Source: Abiotrophia defectiva_A (GTDB lineage Bacteria > Bacillota > Bacilli > Lactobacillales > Aerococcaceae). From it: a DNA stretch of 28,402 nucleotides. The stretch's first letter is position 1. Every line of letters starts with the position of its first letter. Of the stretch, positions 7,129 to 14,356 are shown piece after piece. The notes beneath the pieces are model-generated. The model searched no databases. It was not told the origin of the DNA and saw only the letters and a program-made list of their open reading frames with translations. The position numbers and the translations under genes were made by a program. The stretch lies in NCBI GenBank assembly GCA_963546405.1, contig CAUUNL010000014.1, positions 1 through 28,402 of the forward strand, read 5' to 3'.

Positions 7129-7806
7129 CTATTCCGCCCGAATCAGTTCCAATAAACTATTCCGACCTTCAGTTGTCTCTATTGATATGCCCTTTTTTAG
7201 CTCATGCTTTCGGTCGCTTTCCAAATCACCCGTAAGGTTTACTATTAATTCCGTATCATCAGACGTGTTTAAGTAGCGTGCTAGCTCCTCATGCTTGACT
7301 CGATAGGATAGAAAATAGTTAGAGGTGCCTAGGGTTCGATGCGCCTTCTTAGCATTGAAAGTTGCGTTATCAAAAAAAGATTGGCTGAAATGGAAGGTCT
7401 GGAATAAGAAGTGAAAGTCCTTAAACTCGTGAGGCACTTGGCTCCCATCTGCCATTTTCATCTGCCCATTGTCAAAGTAGATCGATTTCTCATACTCTTC
7501 TGGAACATTTTCCCCTGTTTTTACAATAGGCTCCTGAGTAATCACTCCCGTAACCTGACCAGTCGCCGGGTCACCTTTGACCTCTACTAGCAATTTTCTA
7601 TTCTGATAATGCCGCATATTTACCACGCTAAAGCCCTTAGGGAATTTTTTGAATAAATCTTCTACCTTATCCGTGGGATAGAGTGCTTCAAGCACCAGAT
7701 AGCGACTTTGCATTTCCTTTTCGCTTCCAATAGTAGATAAGTACCTCGATAAAAACAGGCCTTGAATGCAGAGCAGGCCTAATAATGCTAGATATAGTTT
7801 TTTCAT
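7129..7806 (-). CDS. Group B1 membrane-anchored protein (TipC-like immunity candidate)
   Basis: A 225-residue near-duplicate of the 4632 protein (LYPTDKVEDLFKKFPKGFSV, GQMKMADGSQVPHEFKDFHF, ELIRAE end). It lacks the lipobox: its N-terminus MKKLYLALLGLLCIQGLF has a Cys at 13 followed by Ile-Gln-Gly, not a signal peptidase II site, so it is probably membrane-anchored instead. The ATG at 7806 follows AGGAGGTAATAGG. The C-terminal third is where it differs most from its twin. Confidence 0.6.
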   Translation of the reverse strand: MKKLYLALLGLLCIQGLFLSRYLSTIGSEKEMQSRYLVLEALYPTDKVEDLFKKFPKGFSVVNMRHYQNRKLLVEVKGDPATGQVTGVITQEPIVKTGENVPEEYEKSIYFDNGQMKMADGSQVPHEFKDFHFLFQTFHFSQSFFDNATFNAKKAHRTLGTSNYFLSYRVKHEELARYLNTSDDTELIVNLTGDLESDRKHELKKGISIETTEGRNSLLELIRAE

Positions 7807-7870
7807 CCTATTACCTCCTGTTGCAGACAGACTCACTTTAAGAACTGTTGACCTAAAATGAAATTCGCTG

Positions 7871-8266
7871 TTACTCCGTTGACTTAAGTAACTGTTGTAG
7901 TTTATTGGAAGATGTCACTATACTCATTTGCCATTTGTTGTTCATAAATATATATTTGACACCTAGATATATACTAGAATCCCCATTAATAAGAACCCGA
8001 ATACTCCTACCAGTTCCCTCAGCTATGCTACTATAGTCTAAATCATACTCTCTAATGGCACCTGCCTCTGTGAAGGCCTGCGGATCTTTAGATTTAAGGA
8101 CTTTTTCTATGTCACCTCTTACTTCCTGCGAATCAAAAAAGCTGACAAGCTCTGCGTATTGAGCCTTCCTATTATTCTGGACCATCCAGTTTACACCTTG
8201 ATAAGCCAAGAATAGCGCACCGACTATACAAAAAACGATAATGAATGAGGTTCTTATAACTCGCAT
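7871..8266 (-). CDS. DUF1310-like membrane-anchored protein (group C, twin 1)
   Basis: A 131-residue protein with an N-terminal membrane segment (about 7-27) and the DUF1310-type pattern DPQAFTEAGAIREYDLDYSS, then SIRVLINGDSSIYLGVKYIF. The NPMGG motif of the family is replaced by EGTGR. It is a recent tandem twin of the 8344 gene: the first 30 residues are identical, and the non-coding DNA on the 3' side (CAGACTCACTTTAAGAA..GTTGACCTAAA) is also duplicated. The ATG at 8266 has GGGAG 6 nt upstream; the frame extends to 8299 without another site. Confidence 0.65.
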   Translation of the reverse strand: MRVIRTSFIIVFCIVGALFLAYQGVNWMVQNNRKAQYAELVSFFDSQEVRGDIEKVLKSKDPQAFTEAGAIREYDLDYSSIAEGTGRSIRVLINGDSSIYLGVKYIFMNNKWQMSIVTSSNKLQQLLKSTE

Positions 8267-8343
8267 ACATTTCTCCCTTTCATTTACATTCTGCCGCATA
8301 CAGACTCACTTTAAGAAACGTTGACCTAAATCGAAATAGTCCT

Positions 8344-8739
8344 TTACTCTTTTGACTTAAGCAGTACATGTAGTTTATAGGAAACAGTCACTATGCTCAT
8401 TTGCCATTTGTTGTTTACAAATATATATTTAACACCTATATATATACTAGGATCATCATTTATAAGAACGCGAATACTTCTACCAGTTCGCACACCCATG
8501 CTATCATAATCTAATTCATACTTTTTTATTACCCCTGACTCTGTGAAGGCTTGCGGATCTTTGGATTTAATGACCTGCTCTATTTCGGTCCTTACTTCCT
8601 TCGAATCAAAAAAGCTGACAAGCTCCGCGTATTGAGCCTTTTTATTATTCTGAACCATCCAGTTCACACCTTGATAAGCCAAAAATAGCGCACCGACTAT
8701 ACAAAAAACGATAATGAATGAGGTTCTTATAACTCGCAT
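8344..8739 (-). CDS. DUF1310-like membrane-anchored protein (group C, twin 2)
   Basis: A 131-residue twin of the 7871 protein, identical through the membrane anchor and into QNN-KKAQYAELVSFFDS, then diverging at scattered positions (KKYELDYDSMGV against REYDLDYSSIAE). It has the same DUF1310-like architecture and the same loss of NPMGG. Start at 8739 behind AAAGGGAG. It follows the B2 gene at 8802, matching the B2-C order seen in the other blocks. Confidence 0.65.
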   Translation of the reverse strand: MRVIRTSFIIVFCIVGALFLAYQGVNWMVQNNKKAQYAELVSFFDSKEVRTEIEQVIKSKDPQAFTESGVIKKYELDYDSMGVRTGRSIRVLINDDPSIYIGVKYIFVNNKWQMSIVTVSYKLHVLLKSKE

Positions 8740-8801
8740 ATCTTTCTCCCTTTCATTCATAGTTCAATGAAGCAGCCTCTCTTAAACTTCAATTCTATTT
8801 G

Positions 8802-9542
8802 TCAGCGCTCGCTGCCTAAATTTGACCTGGCAGCACTAATTGTTTCACTACAAAATATCATCGTTCTTGCTTCATTACTTATAGGCTTGAAATCTTTTGT
8901 TCGAATGCCTATGGTACTTTTAAACAACCCTCCTATACGCGACAGTGATTTACCAAATTCAATCTCGTACTTAGACTTTGAAAAGTCCACACCATAGTCA
9001 CTTGAAATCGAATCTGAGGCTTCAAAATGATAGCGTCGTTCATAAGAACCGTGTACAGGATTATCATAAATCTCTAAGGTCTTAGCCTGGGCAAAATCCT
9101 CAGCCCTATAATCATAATGCGCCATTAAGAGTTCAAAATTATTGAGATAAGTGGAAATCTCCTTGTCTTTTGGAATGTCGAAGGACACGCCACCCTTATA
9201 GGTAAGGTCTATTTTCTCTAGTATCTCTGAACTTCCATCAGGAAGAATCTTTTTAAGTATCGCCTTAGCACTAATCTTTTTGGTTTTACTCTCACCTTCT
9301 ATAATGATCCTTATACTTATGATTTGCCCTGGCTTCCCTTCTTCAGCAAATTCCCTAATGTGGATAACCGCAAAATCTTCCGGGAAGTATTTGAACAGCT
9401 CCCTTAAATCCTTAGTGGGGTAAAATTTTTCTAAGTAATCGAAATTACGCAGAGCCATATGGCCCATCCATCGCGTATAGGTAAATGTTGATATCCCTAC
9501 CAACACAAGCAGTATCAGAATTCTCTTAAGATATCGATTCAT
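8802..9542 (-). CDS. Group B2 membrane-anchored protein (TipC-like immunity candidate)
   Basis: A 246-residue paralogue of the 3824 gene: membrane segment at about 7-24, then GHMALRNFDYLEKFYPTKDL, a GGVSFDIPKDKEISTYLNNF block and KYEIEFGKSL near the end. The ATG at 9542 follows GGAG with 7-nt spacing. It is the first gene of the array in transcription order, yet I see no promoter in the 31 nt between its start and the terminator at 9574-9601. Expression may depend on read-through from the promoter at 9659-9688. Confidence 0.6.
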   Translation of the reverse strand: MNRYLKRILILLVLVGISTFTYTRWMGHMALRNFDYLEKFYPTKDLRELFKYFPEDFAVIHIREFAEEGKPGQIISIRIIIEGESKTKKISAKAILKKILPDGSSEILEKIDLTYKGGVSFDIPKDKEISTYLNNFELLMAHYDYRAEDFAQAKTLEIYDNPVHGSYERRYHFEASDSISSDYGVDFSKSKYEIEFGKSLSRIGGLFKSTIGIRTKDFKPISNEARTMIFCSETISAARSNLGSER

Positions 9543-9570
9543 TACTTGTCTCCTTTTTCAAACTCCCTAT

Positions 9571-9655
9571 ATACAAAAAGAGGCCGGGTCCCACCAGCCT
9601 CCACAGTCCTTACTTAGCAGTTGATAGGGTGTGCTTCACCCTATCTTGTTACTCC
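9571..9655 (-). pseudogene. Scar of a second WXG100 transcription unit, possibly an ~80-nt RNA
   Basis: The minus strand keeps, in order, the same promoter segment as the 70-369 gene, a GTAACAA leader start, a 9-bp perfect hairpin (9623-9631 with 9637-9645, 5-nt loop), then TAAGTA..GACTGTGGAGGCTGG matching the stop codon and 3' flank of the intact gene, and the terminator. The roughly 300-nt coding body is missing. A transcript from about 9652 to 9571 would be two stacked hairpins. Whether it is only a deletion scar or a used small RNA cannot be told from sequence. Confidence 0.6.
9574..9601 (-). terminator. Terminator of the relic WXG100 unit
   Basis: Stem of 8 bp (9580-9587 with 9594-9601, one G-U pair) and 6-nt loop, followed on the minus strand by TTTTTGTATA. 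Homologous to 31-57 but with a better T tract. Confidence 0.7.
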
Positions 9656-9658
9656 TAT

Positions 9659-9688
9659 ATTATACTACTTATCCTCTAAGAAATACAA
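9659..9688 (-). promoter_or_regulatory. Promoter of the relic WXG100 unit
   Basis: TATAAT (9659-9664) with TTGTAT 18 nt upstream (9683-9688), aligned with the intact promoter at 424-453. The left palindrome arm over the -35 has decayed (CTCTAAGA in place of CTATTGTA). Upstream 9690-9830 shows residual similarity to 457-570 and otherwise nothing I can name. Confidence 0.55.
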
Positions 9689-9888
9689 TAGAAATTGGAA
9701 TTTTGTTACATTGAGTAAACACCGAATTATTATTTTATCAAGCTTTGTAAGCGCAACAGATATTTCTGATGTGTTTATTTCACAATTTATACAGCAGGAA
9801 ATGACAACTAATTATTATAGAAATAGTTAGTTAGCCGACTATACACTGCCAGCTAGGCTACTGCCCGGCACACTCCCCCAAAATAAAA

Positions 9889-9917
9889 AAGTGTTGCTAG
9901 TCGCGCTAGCAACACTT
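9889..9917 (-). terminator. Strong terminator after the small membrane-protein genes
   Basis: A perfect 12-bp stem (9889-9900 with 9906-9917), 5-nt loop, then T6 on the minus strand. It ends the 11063-9932 unit. Confidence 0.85.
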
Positions 9918-9931
9918 CTATTATGCTTTGA

Positions 9932-10273
9932 TTAGCTCTGCAGCATCTTCATGACGCCGCTATGGTCTAGAACTAGGAGGGACATAAAGAGGCAATAGAC
10001 CAGCATGCCCAGCAACAAATAGGTCTCAAAGGGCACTAGTCCTGGGAAGGTGGCTTTAATCCCCTTCCTGTGTCGATAGCATCTTGCCCACCAGCTCAAG
10101 CCTAGGCCACAAGAGAAGACGGCGAAAGGCTCTAAGTAGAGCCGGTAGTTAGAACTGAGCGCATCCAAACTAAATAAGCCGACTGGCTGAGGCGCAATCA
10201 CTAGGTAACAGACAAGCGTAAACAAGAACTGAGCCACCACTAGGGCCCATAGGACTTTTCTAAAGGTTCTCAT
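9932..10273 (-). CDS. Small membrane protein, DUF1648/SdpI-like (paralogue 1)
   Basis: A 113-residue protein with three hydrophobic segments (about 7-27, 45-63, 85-103). It is a clear paralogue of the adjacent 10311 gene: shared (M)xxFRKxxWxxVxxQFxFTxxCxxxxAP at the N-terminus, YxLxLEPxxxxxxGLxxxWxA in the middle and a closing MSxLxLDxxGxxxxLQ. The better-conserved paralogue resembles the DUF1648 domain of SdpI-type immunity proteins. The start at 10273 has GAGGGG upstream. Gap to the upstream gene is 37 nt, so it is probably co-transcribed and ends at the 9889 terminator. Physiological role not known. Confidence 0.55.
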   Translation of the reverse strand: MRTFRKVLWALVVAQFLFTLVCYLVIAPQPVGLFSLDALSSNYRLYLEPFAVFSCGLGLSWWARCYRHRKGIKATFPGLVPFETYLLLGMLVYCLFMSLLVLDHSGVMKMLQS

Positions 10274-10310
10274 ACCCGCTCACCCCTCTCCTTCTCTGAT
10301 TAGGCATCAT

Positions 10311-10667
10311 TCAATAAAGTTGTAAGATATTCGTCAGCCCTATCTGATCTAATATCAAAACTGACATGATGACAGCAATCAACAAGTGTCCCGTTAGCAG
10401 CATCCCTTCAGCGGGCATAATCACATTCATATTTTCCTGAATTCCATTCTCACGCCGTCTAACTTTTGCTGCCCATATTATCAAAAGACCACTAACTACG
10501 GTACAAATCGGCTCCAAAAACAGCATATAACGGGGCCCCACTGAATCAATCCCCTTAAATCCGAAATGGGTAATGACTGTTTCAGGTGCGACAAAAGCAA
10601 AACATATCGTAGTAAAGACAAATTGTATGGCCACAATAGTCCAGATTATCTTTCTGAATGACTTCAT
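10311..10667 (-). CDS. Small membrane protein, DUF1648/SdpI-like (paralogue 2)
   Basis: A 118-residue protein with three hydrophobic segments. Residues about 27-60 read APETVITHFGFKGIDSVGPR followed by a hydrophobic stretch, close to the P-x-x-(I/V)-x-x-HF-xxxGxxD pattern of DUF1648, the N-terminal domain of SdpI immunity proteins. The full SdpI domain is absent. The ATG at 10667 is preferred: AGTAGG lies 8 nt upstream and the resulting MKSFRK matches the paralogue's MRTFRK. A role in resistance to a peptide toxin is conceivable, but this rests on a weak match. Confidence 0.55.
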   Translation of the reverse strand: MKSFRKIIWTIVAIQFVFTTICFAFVAPETVITHFGFKGIDSVGPRYMLFLEPICTVVSGLLIIWAAKVRRRENGIQENMNVIMPAEGMLLTGHLLIAVIMSVLILDQIGLTNILQLY

Positions 10668-10742
10668 TATCATCACCTACTCAAGTATGCTAGTAGCCAA
10701 CAAGGTTATTTTAATCCTAAGTTTCCCCACTCAACCTTATCT

Positions 10743-11063
10743 TTAGTCTCCAAAATAGGCTTTTAATAATTCGACTTGTTCTTTATTTAGCATTTCTTCC
10801 CCGCTTACCATTTTATTTAGGGCATGAAGCGGCAGGCCAGAATTATGACTCAACCTCTCCATGTACTCACTGTCTTTACTTTGCAATTTGATGCGTATTA
10901 ATTCTGCATAGTAGGCATTTGTCACCTTAAGAACCGTGGCTTCATCCTGTACATTGATGGTATCACTCAATAAATCAAAAACTGTCTGCAAATTCGTTAA
11001 ACTAGCCAAATTTCGAATAATTTGCTTAATTTGGCGTAAGATATAGTCATTTTCAACAAACAT
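10743..11063 (-). CDS. DUF6483-like small helical protein
   Basis: A 106-residue soluble, helix-rich protein beginning MFVENDYILRQIKQIIRNLA. The N-terminal pattern M-F-x-x-x-DY-(I/V)-x-R-x-IK-x-(I/M) recalls DUF6483 proteins of Lactobacillales and Clostridia, which have no established function. The ATG at 11063 is chosen because GGGAGGT lies 6 nt upstream; the open frame reaches 11123 without a site, through the leader. A near-consensus promoter at 11135-11163 drives it. No terminator separates it from the two membrane-protein genes downstream, so a three-gene unit is likely. Confidence 0.6.
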   Translation of the reverse strand: MFVENDYILRQIKQIIRNLASLTNLQTVFDLLSDTINVQDEATVLKVTNAYYAELIRIKLQSKDSEYMERLSHNSGLPLHALNKMVSGEEMLNKEQVELLKAYFGD

Positions 11064-11134
11064 AAGGATACCTCCCACTATATTTTTAGGCTTAAAATTG
11101 ATGGTATCTGCTTCAAAGCCCACCCTACAACCTT

Positions 11135-11163
11135 ATTATAGTCCTTCACAATTAGTTATGCAA
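11135..11163 (-). promoter_or_regulatory. Promoter of the DUF6483-like gene
   Basis: TTGCAT (11158-11163), 17-nt spacer, TATAAT (11135-11140) on the minus strand. The predicted start lies about 65 nt before the ATG at 11063. Confidence 0.7.
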
Positions 11164-11207
11164 GCGCTTCATTTTTTGTATCTACTTTACTCCCTTGCTA
11201 TCAGAAT

Positions 11208-11242
11208 ACAAAAAAACAGGCTGAGATAAAACTCAGCCTGTT
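11208..11242 (-). terminator. Terminator of the liv operon
   Basis: Perfect 11-bp stem AACAGGCTGAG/CTCAGCCTGTT (11215-11225, 11232-11242) with a 6-nt loop and T7 on the minus strand, 16 nt after the CBS-ACT gene. Confidence 0.88.
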
Positions 11243-11257
11243 CCTTAGTTATTAGCT

Positions 11258-11902
11258 TTATTCCGGCTTCACGAAGACCCCAGACACTTTATAACCTTTT
11301 TCTTGGAAGACGCGCGCGACTTCCTCAGAATCTTGAGTATCCACGTGAACCACCACATTGGTCTTGTCATCCAAGTGGTAGACGTTCATTTGGGTGATGC
11401 TCCAGTTATGTTTAGCAGTCGTCTCACCGATGTCCTCTAGAATCCCTGCCTTGTCATCGACTACTTCCACCACGAAACGAGTCCCTGGGGTGTAGTAACC
11501 ATTGATGTCAATGAAGGCTTCGAAGATGTCCTTATCAGTGATAATCCCCACTAATTGGGCGTGGTCCATGACAACTAGGACACCGACGTCCATATTGCGC
11601 ATCTCGGAAGCGGCTTGTTCCAAGAGGGCATCTGGGCTAGTCGTAATGACGCGACGAATCATAATGTCTGCCGCTGTCGTCTTGTTGAGCAAGTAGTTGA
11701 GTTCATGCACGCTCAGGCTGGTCGCGGTAGAGGGCGAGTTCTTGGCAATGACAGACTCTGTTAAGAGTCCTACCAATTGGCCTTTGACTACGACTGGCAA
11801 ACGGTGAATGTCGTGTTGGCGCATCAAGTCCAGCGCCTTAATGACAGTGGTATCTGGCGTGATAGTCACCAAGTCGGTTGACATATAGTTTTTAACGTAC
11901 AT
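11258..11902 (-). CDS. CBS-pair and ACT domain protein (AcuB-type)
   Basis: A 214-residue cytoplasmic protein with two CBS motifs (about residues 1-55 and 75-130; MSTDLVTITPDTTVIKALDL and a second MIRRVITTSPDALL) and a C-terminal ACT-like domain (about 142-212, VEVVDDKAGILEDIGETTAK). CBS pairs bind adenine nucleotides and ACT domains bind amino acids, so a sensor role is reasonable. It is the last gene of the liv operon, 4 nt after livF with its AGGAGG overlapping the livF stop. The same gene order is known in streptococci, where it is annotated acuB although no acetoin genes are nearby. A role in tuning branched-chain amino acid uptake is inference from that conserved linkage. Confidence 0.88.
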   Translation of the reverse strand: MYVKNYMSTDLVTITPDTTVIKALDLMRQHDIHRLPVVVKGQLVGLLTESVIAKNSPSTATSLSVHELNYLLNKTTAADIMIRRVITTSPDALLEQAASEMRNMDVGVLVVMDHAQLVGIITDKDIFEAFIDINGYYTPGTRFVVEVVDDKAGILEDIGETTAKHNWSITQMNVYHLDDKTNVVVHVDTQDSEEVARVFQEKGYKVSGVFVKPE

Positions 11903-11906
11903 TTGC

Positions 11907-12611
11907 TTAACCTCCTAAGTATGCTTTTTGGACGGCGTCGCTCTCGAGGAGTTCTTGGCCGGTCCCGCTCAGAACAATCTTACCGGTTTCCAAGACGTAA
12001 CCCCGACTAGCAATGGACAGGGCCATCTTGGCATTTTGTTCAATCAAGAGGACGGTGGTCCCTTGAGCTTGAATCTGTTGAATAATGTTGAAGATTTCCT
12101 GGATGAAGATTGGCGCCAAACCCATGGATGGCTCGTCCAACAAGAGCAGCTTAGGCTTGGACATGAGGGCCCGGCCCATGGCTAGCATCTGTTGTTCCCC
12201 ACCTGATAAGGTGGAAGCATCTTGCTTCTGACGCTCGCCCAAGACTGGGAAGCGGTCATAGACAGCTTGGATATCTGCTTCAATATTGGCGCGGTCCTTG
12301 CGTAAGAAGGCGCCCATTTCCAAGTTTTCGCGGACAGACAGGCCTTTGAAGACGTGACGGCCTTCAGGCACGTGGGAAATTCCTAGCTGGACAATCTTCT
12401 GCGCGTTGGTTTTGGTAATATTCTGGCCTTCATAGGTCAGAGTCCCTGAAGCGGGCTTAATCAAACCGGAGACAGTCCGTAGGATGGTCGATTTACCAGC
12501 CCCGTTGGCCCCAATCAGGGAGACAATCTCCCCTTGGTTAACCTCGAAGTTAACGCCACGGACTGCATTAATCATGCCGTAGTTGACGGCTAAGTTCTCA
12601 ACACGTAACAT
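11907..12611 (-). CDS. livF: Branched-chain amino acid ABC transporter ATP-binding protein LivF
   Basis: A 234-residue ABC ATPase, the shorter of the two energising subunits of the Leu/Ile/Val importer. The Walker A GANGAGKST is at residues 34-42, the signature LSGGEQQ near 137, Walker B LLLLDEP and the H-loop-region LLIEQN near 190. SHVPEGRHVF after the Q-loop region is typical of LivF. The start overlaps the livG stop as TAATG, giving tight coupling. It acts at the cytoplasmic face with LivG on LivH-LivM. Confidence 0.95.
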   Translation of the reverse strand: MLRVENLAVNYGMINAVRGVNFEVNQGEIVSLIGANGAGKSTILRTVSGLIKPASGTLTYEGQNITKTNAQKIVQLGISHVPEGRHVFKGLSVRENLEMGAFLRKDRANIEADIQAVYDRFPVLGERQKQDASTLSGGEQQMLAMGRALMSKPKLLLLDEPSMGLAPIFIQEIFNIIQQIQAQGTTVLLIEQNAKMALSIASRGYVLETGKIVLSGTGQELLESDAVQKAYLGG

Positions 12612-13387
12612 TAGGCGTCACCTCCTAGGTAGGCCCGGATAACATCTGGGTTCTGACGAATTTCTTCTGGCGTGCCTTGGGCCAAGAGTCGGCCGTATTC
12701 CAAGACATAGATGCGTTGGCAGATTTCCATAACCAAGGCCATATCGTGTTCGATCAAGACGATGGTCAAGCCAAATTGTTGGCGAATCTGTTCGATTAAG
12801 GCGGTTAACTCAGCAGTTTCCGCTGGGTTCATGCCGGCTGCTGGCTCGTCTAAGAAGAGAATCTTAGGTTCAGTGGCCAGGGCCCGGACGATTTCCAGAC
12901 GGCGTTGTTGACCGTAGGCCAAGTTCTTAGCCTTGTCTTGAGCGTATTGGGCTAGGTCGAAGATTTCCAAGAGTTCTAAGGCTTTAGCCTTCATCTTAGC
13001 TTCTGTCTCATAGTAGGCCTTGGTCCGAAAAATACTGGACCAGATGGCATCGTGGTTGTGCCCGTGCATGGCTACCATGACGTTCTCCAAGACGCTTTGG
13101 TCTTTGAAGAGGCGGATATTTTGGAAGGTCCGCGCCAAGCCTAGTTGGTTAATCTTATAAGGTGCCATGCCGTTCAAGGTCTTGACCCCATCAGCAGTGG
13201 ATAAGGTGACAGTCCCTTCGGAAGGCTCGTAGACGCCTGTTAAGAGGTTGAAGAAGGTGGTCTTGCCGGCCCCGTTAGGACCGATAAGGCCTACAAGCTC
13301 TTGCTCTTCTAACTTGAGGGAGACGTTGGATACGGCCGCCAAACCGCCAAAGTTTTTAGTAAGTTGATTGACTTCTAGTAAGGCCAT
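12611..13387 (-). CDS. livG: Branched-chain amino acid ABC transporter ATP-binding protein LivG
   Basis: A 258-residue ABC ATPase. Walker A GPNGAGKTT is at residues 36-44; LGLARTFQNIRLF is the LivG-type Q-loop region. The signature is the LivG variant YGQQRR, Walker B ILFLDEP, followed by AAGMNPAET and the switch LIEHDM. The C-terminal tail PEEIRQNPDVIRAYLG is also characteristic. Its start codon overlaps the livM stop by one base (TAATG), with AAGGAG inside livM's end. It pairs with LivF. Confidence 0.95.
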   Translation of the reverse strand: MALLEVNQLTKNFGGLAAVSNVSLKLEEQELVGLIGPNGAGKTTFFNLLTGVYEPSEGTVTLSTADGVKTLNGMAPYKINQLGLARTFQNIRLFKDQSVLENVMVAMHGHNHDAIWSSIFRTKAYYETEAKMKAKALELLEIFDLAQYAQDKAKNLAYGQQRRLEIVRALATEPKILFLDEPAAGMNPAETAELTALIEQIRQQFGLTIVLIEHDMALVMEICQRIYVLEYGRLLAQGTPEEIRQNPDVIRAYLGGDA

Positions 13388-14346
13388 TAGACTGCTCCTT
13401 TCTTCGCTTTATTCTTGGTTAAGAGGGAGCCTAGACGTAATTCCCAGGTTCCTAGGAGACCACCCGGTCTGAAGATCATGATTAGGATGAGGGCGATGGC
13501 ATAGATGACCATACGAAGTTGCCCATAAGGTTGTAAGAGGGTGTTGAGAATCCCTAAGACTACGGCTGCCACGAAGGAACCGGTGAAACTCCCAATCCCG
13601 CCGAATACGACGATAATGAGGACATCAATGGACTTGTTGAAGGTGAAGTCCCCTGGGGTGACGACCCCGATGTTACCAGCATAGAGGGCACCGCCGATAG
13701 CGGCAGTAATGGCACCTAAGACGAAGGCGATCACCTTGTACTTAGTCACGTTAACCCCCATGGACTCTGCGGCAATCTCATCTTGCTCGATGGCATAGGT
13801 TGCCCGGCCCGCACTGGAGTAGAAGTAGTTGAGAATCAAGATAGTGGTCACAACCATGAAGAAGTAAACTAATGGCCAGGTTGCCACTTTAGGAATGGCG
13901 TTAATCCCTTGAGGCCCGTTGGTCAGGGTCTTGTAGTTGGTGATGACTACCCGGATGATTTCCGAAACACCCAGCGTGGCGATGGCCAAGTAGTCCCCGC
14001 GTAGGCGCAAGGTTGGAATCCCGACTAGGACAGCCAAGACAGCGGCTACTACCGCACCGACTAGCATCCCAGTCCAGAGACCCCCTAGGTCTGCATGGCG
14101 TGTTGCGAAGATGGCACCTGAGTAAGCTCCCACGGCGATAAAGGCCGCATGCCCCAGCGAGAACTGGCCGGCTACCCCTAAGACTAGGTTGAGCCCGATG
14201 GCATAGATGACATCAATCATAATTTTGATTAAGGTAATTTGGTAGTAGGAATCGATTAAGTTAGTCGACGTTAAGAGCCACAAGAGGCCATAACCCAGGA
14301 GGGCTGCCGTCAACCAAATCAGGTTGCGTTGATGGAATCGTTGCAT
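13387..14346 (-). CDS. livM: Branched-chain amino acid ABC transporter permease LivM
   Basis: A 319-residue integral membrane permease with about eight to ten hydrophobic segments. The LivM-specific landmarks LNLVLGVAGQFSLGHAAFIAVGA and PTLRLRGDYLAIATLG, the EAA-like IAAESMGVNVTKYKVIAFV and the terminal FRPGGLLG are all visible. It forms the translocation pore with LivH. The start at 14346 follows AGGTG and lies 10 nt after livH. Confidence 0.95.
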   Translation of the reverse strand: MQRFHQRNLIWLTAALLGYGLLWLLTSTNLIDSYYQITLIKIMIDVIYAIGLNLVLGVAGQFSLGHAAFIAVGAYSGAIFATRHADLGGLWTGMLVGAVVAAVLAVLVGIPTLRLRGDYLAIATLGVSEIIRVVITNYKTLTNGPQGINAIPKVATWPLVYFFMVVTTILILNYFYSSAGRATYAIEQDEIAAESMGVNVTKYKVIAFVLGAITAAIGGALYAGNIGVVTPGDFTFNKSIDVLIIVVFGGIGSFTGSFVAAVVLGILNTLLQPYGQLRMVIYAIALILIMIFRPGGLLGTWELRLGSLLTKNKAKKGAV

Positions 14347-14356
14347 GTGGCTTCAC

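Noticed and set aside
9621..9830. 69-codon plus-strand frame over the relic WXG100 promoter
   Set aside because: The DNA is explained as a duplicated promoter region; no ribosome binding site.
11158..11172. cre site (GAAGCGCTTGCAT) at the promoter of the DUF6483-like gene
   Set aside because: One base short of the 14-bp cre spacing, and the half-sites do not align with the consensus.
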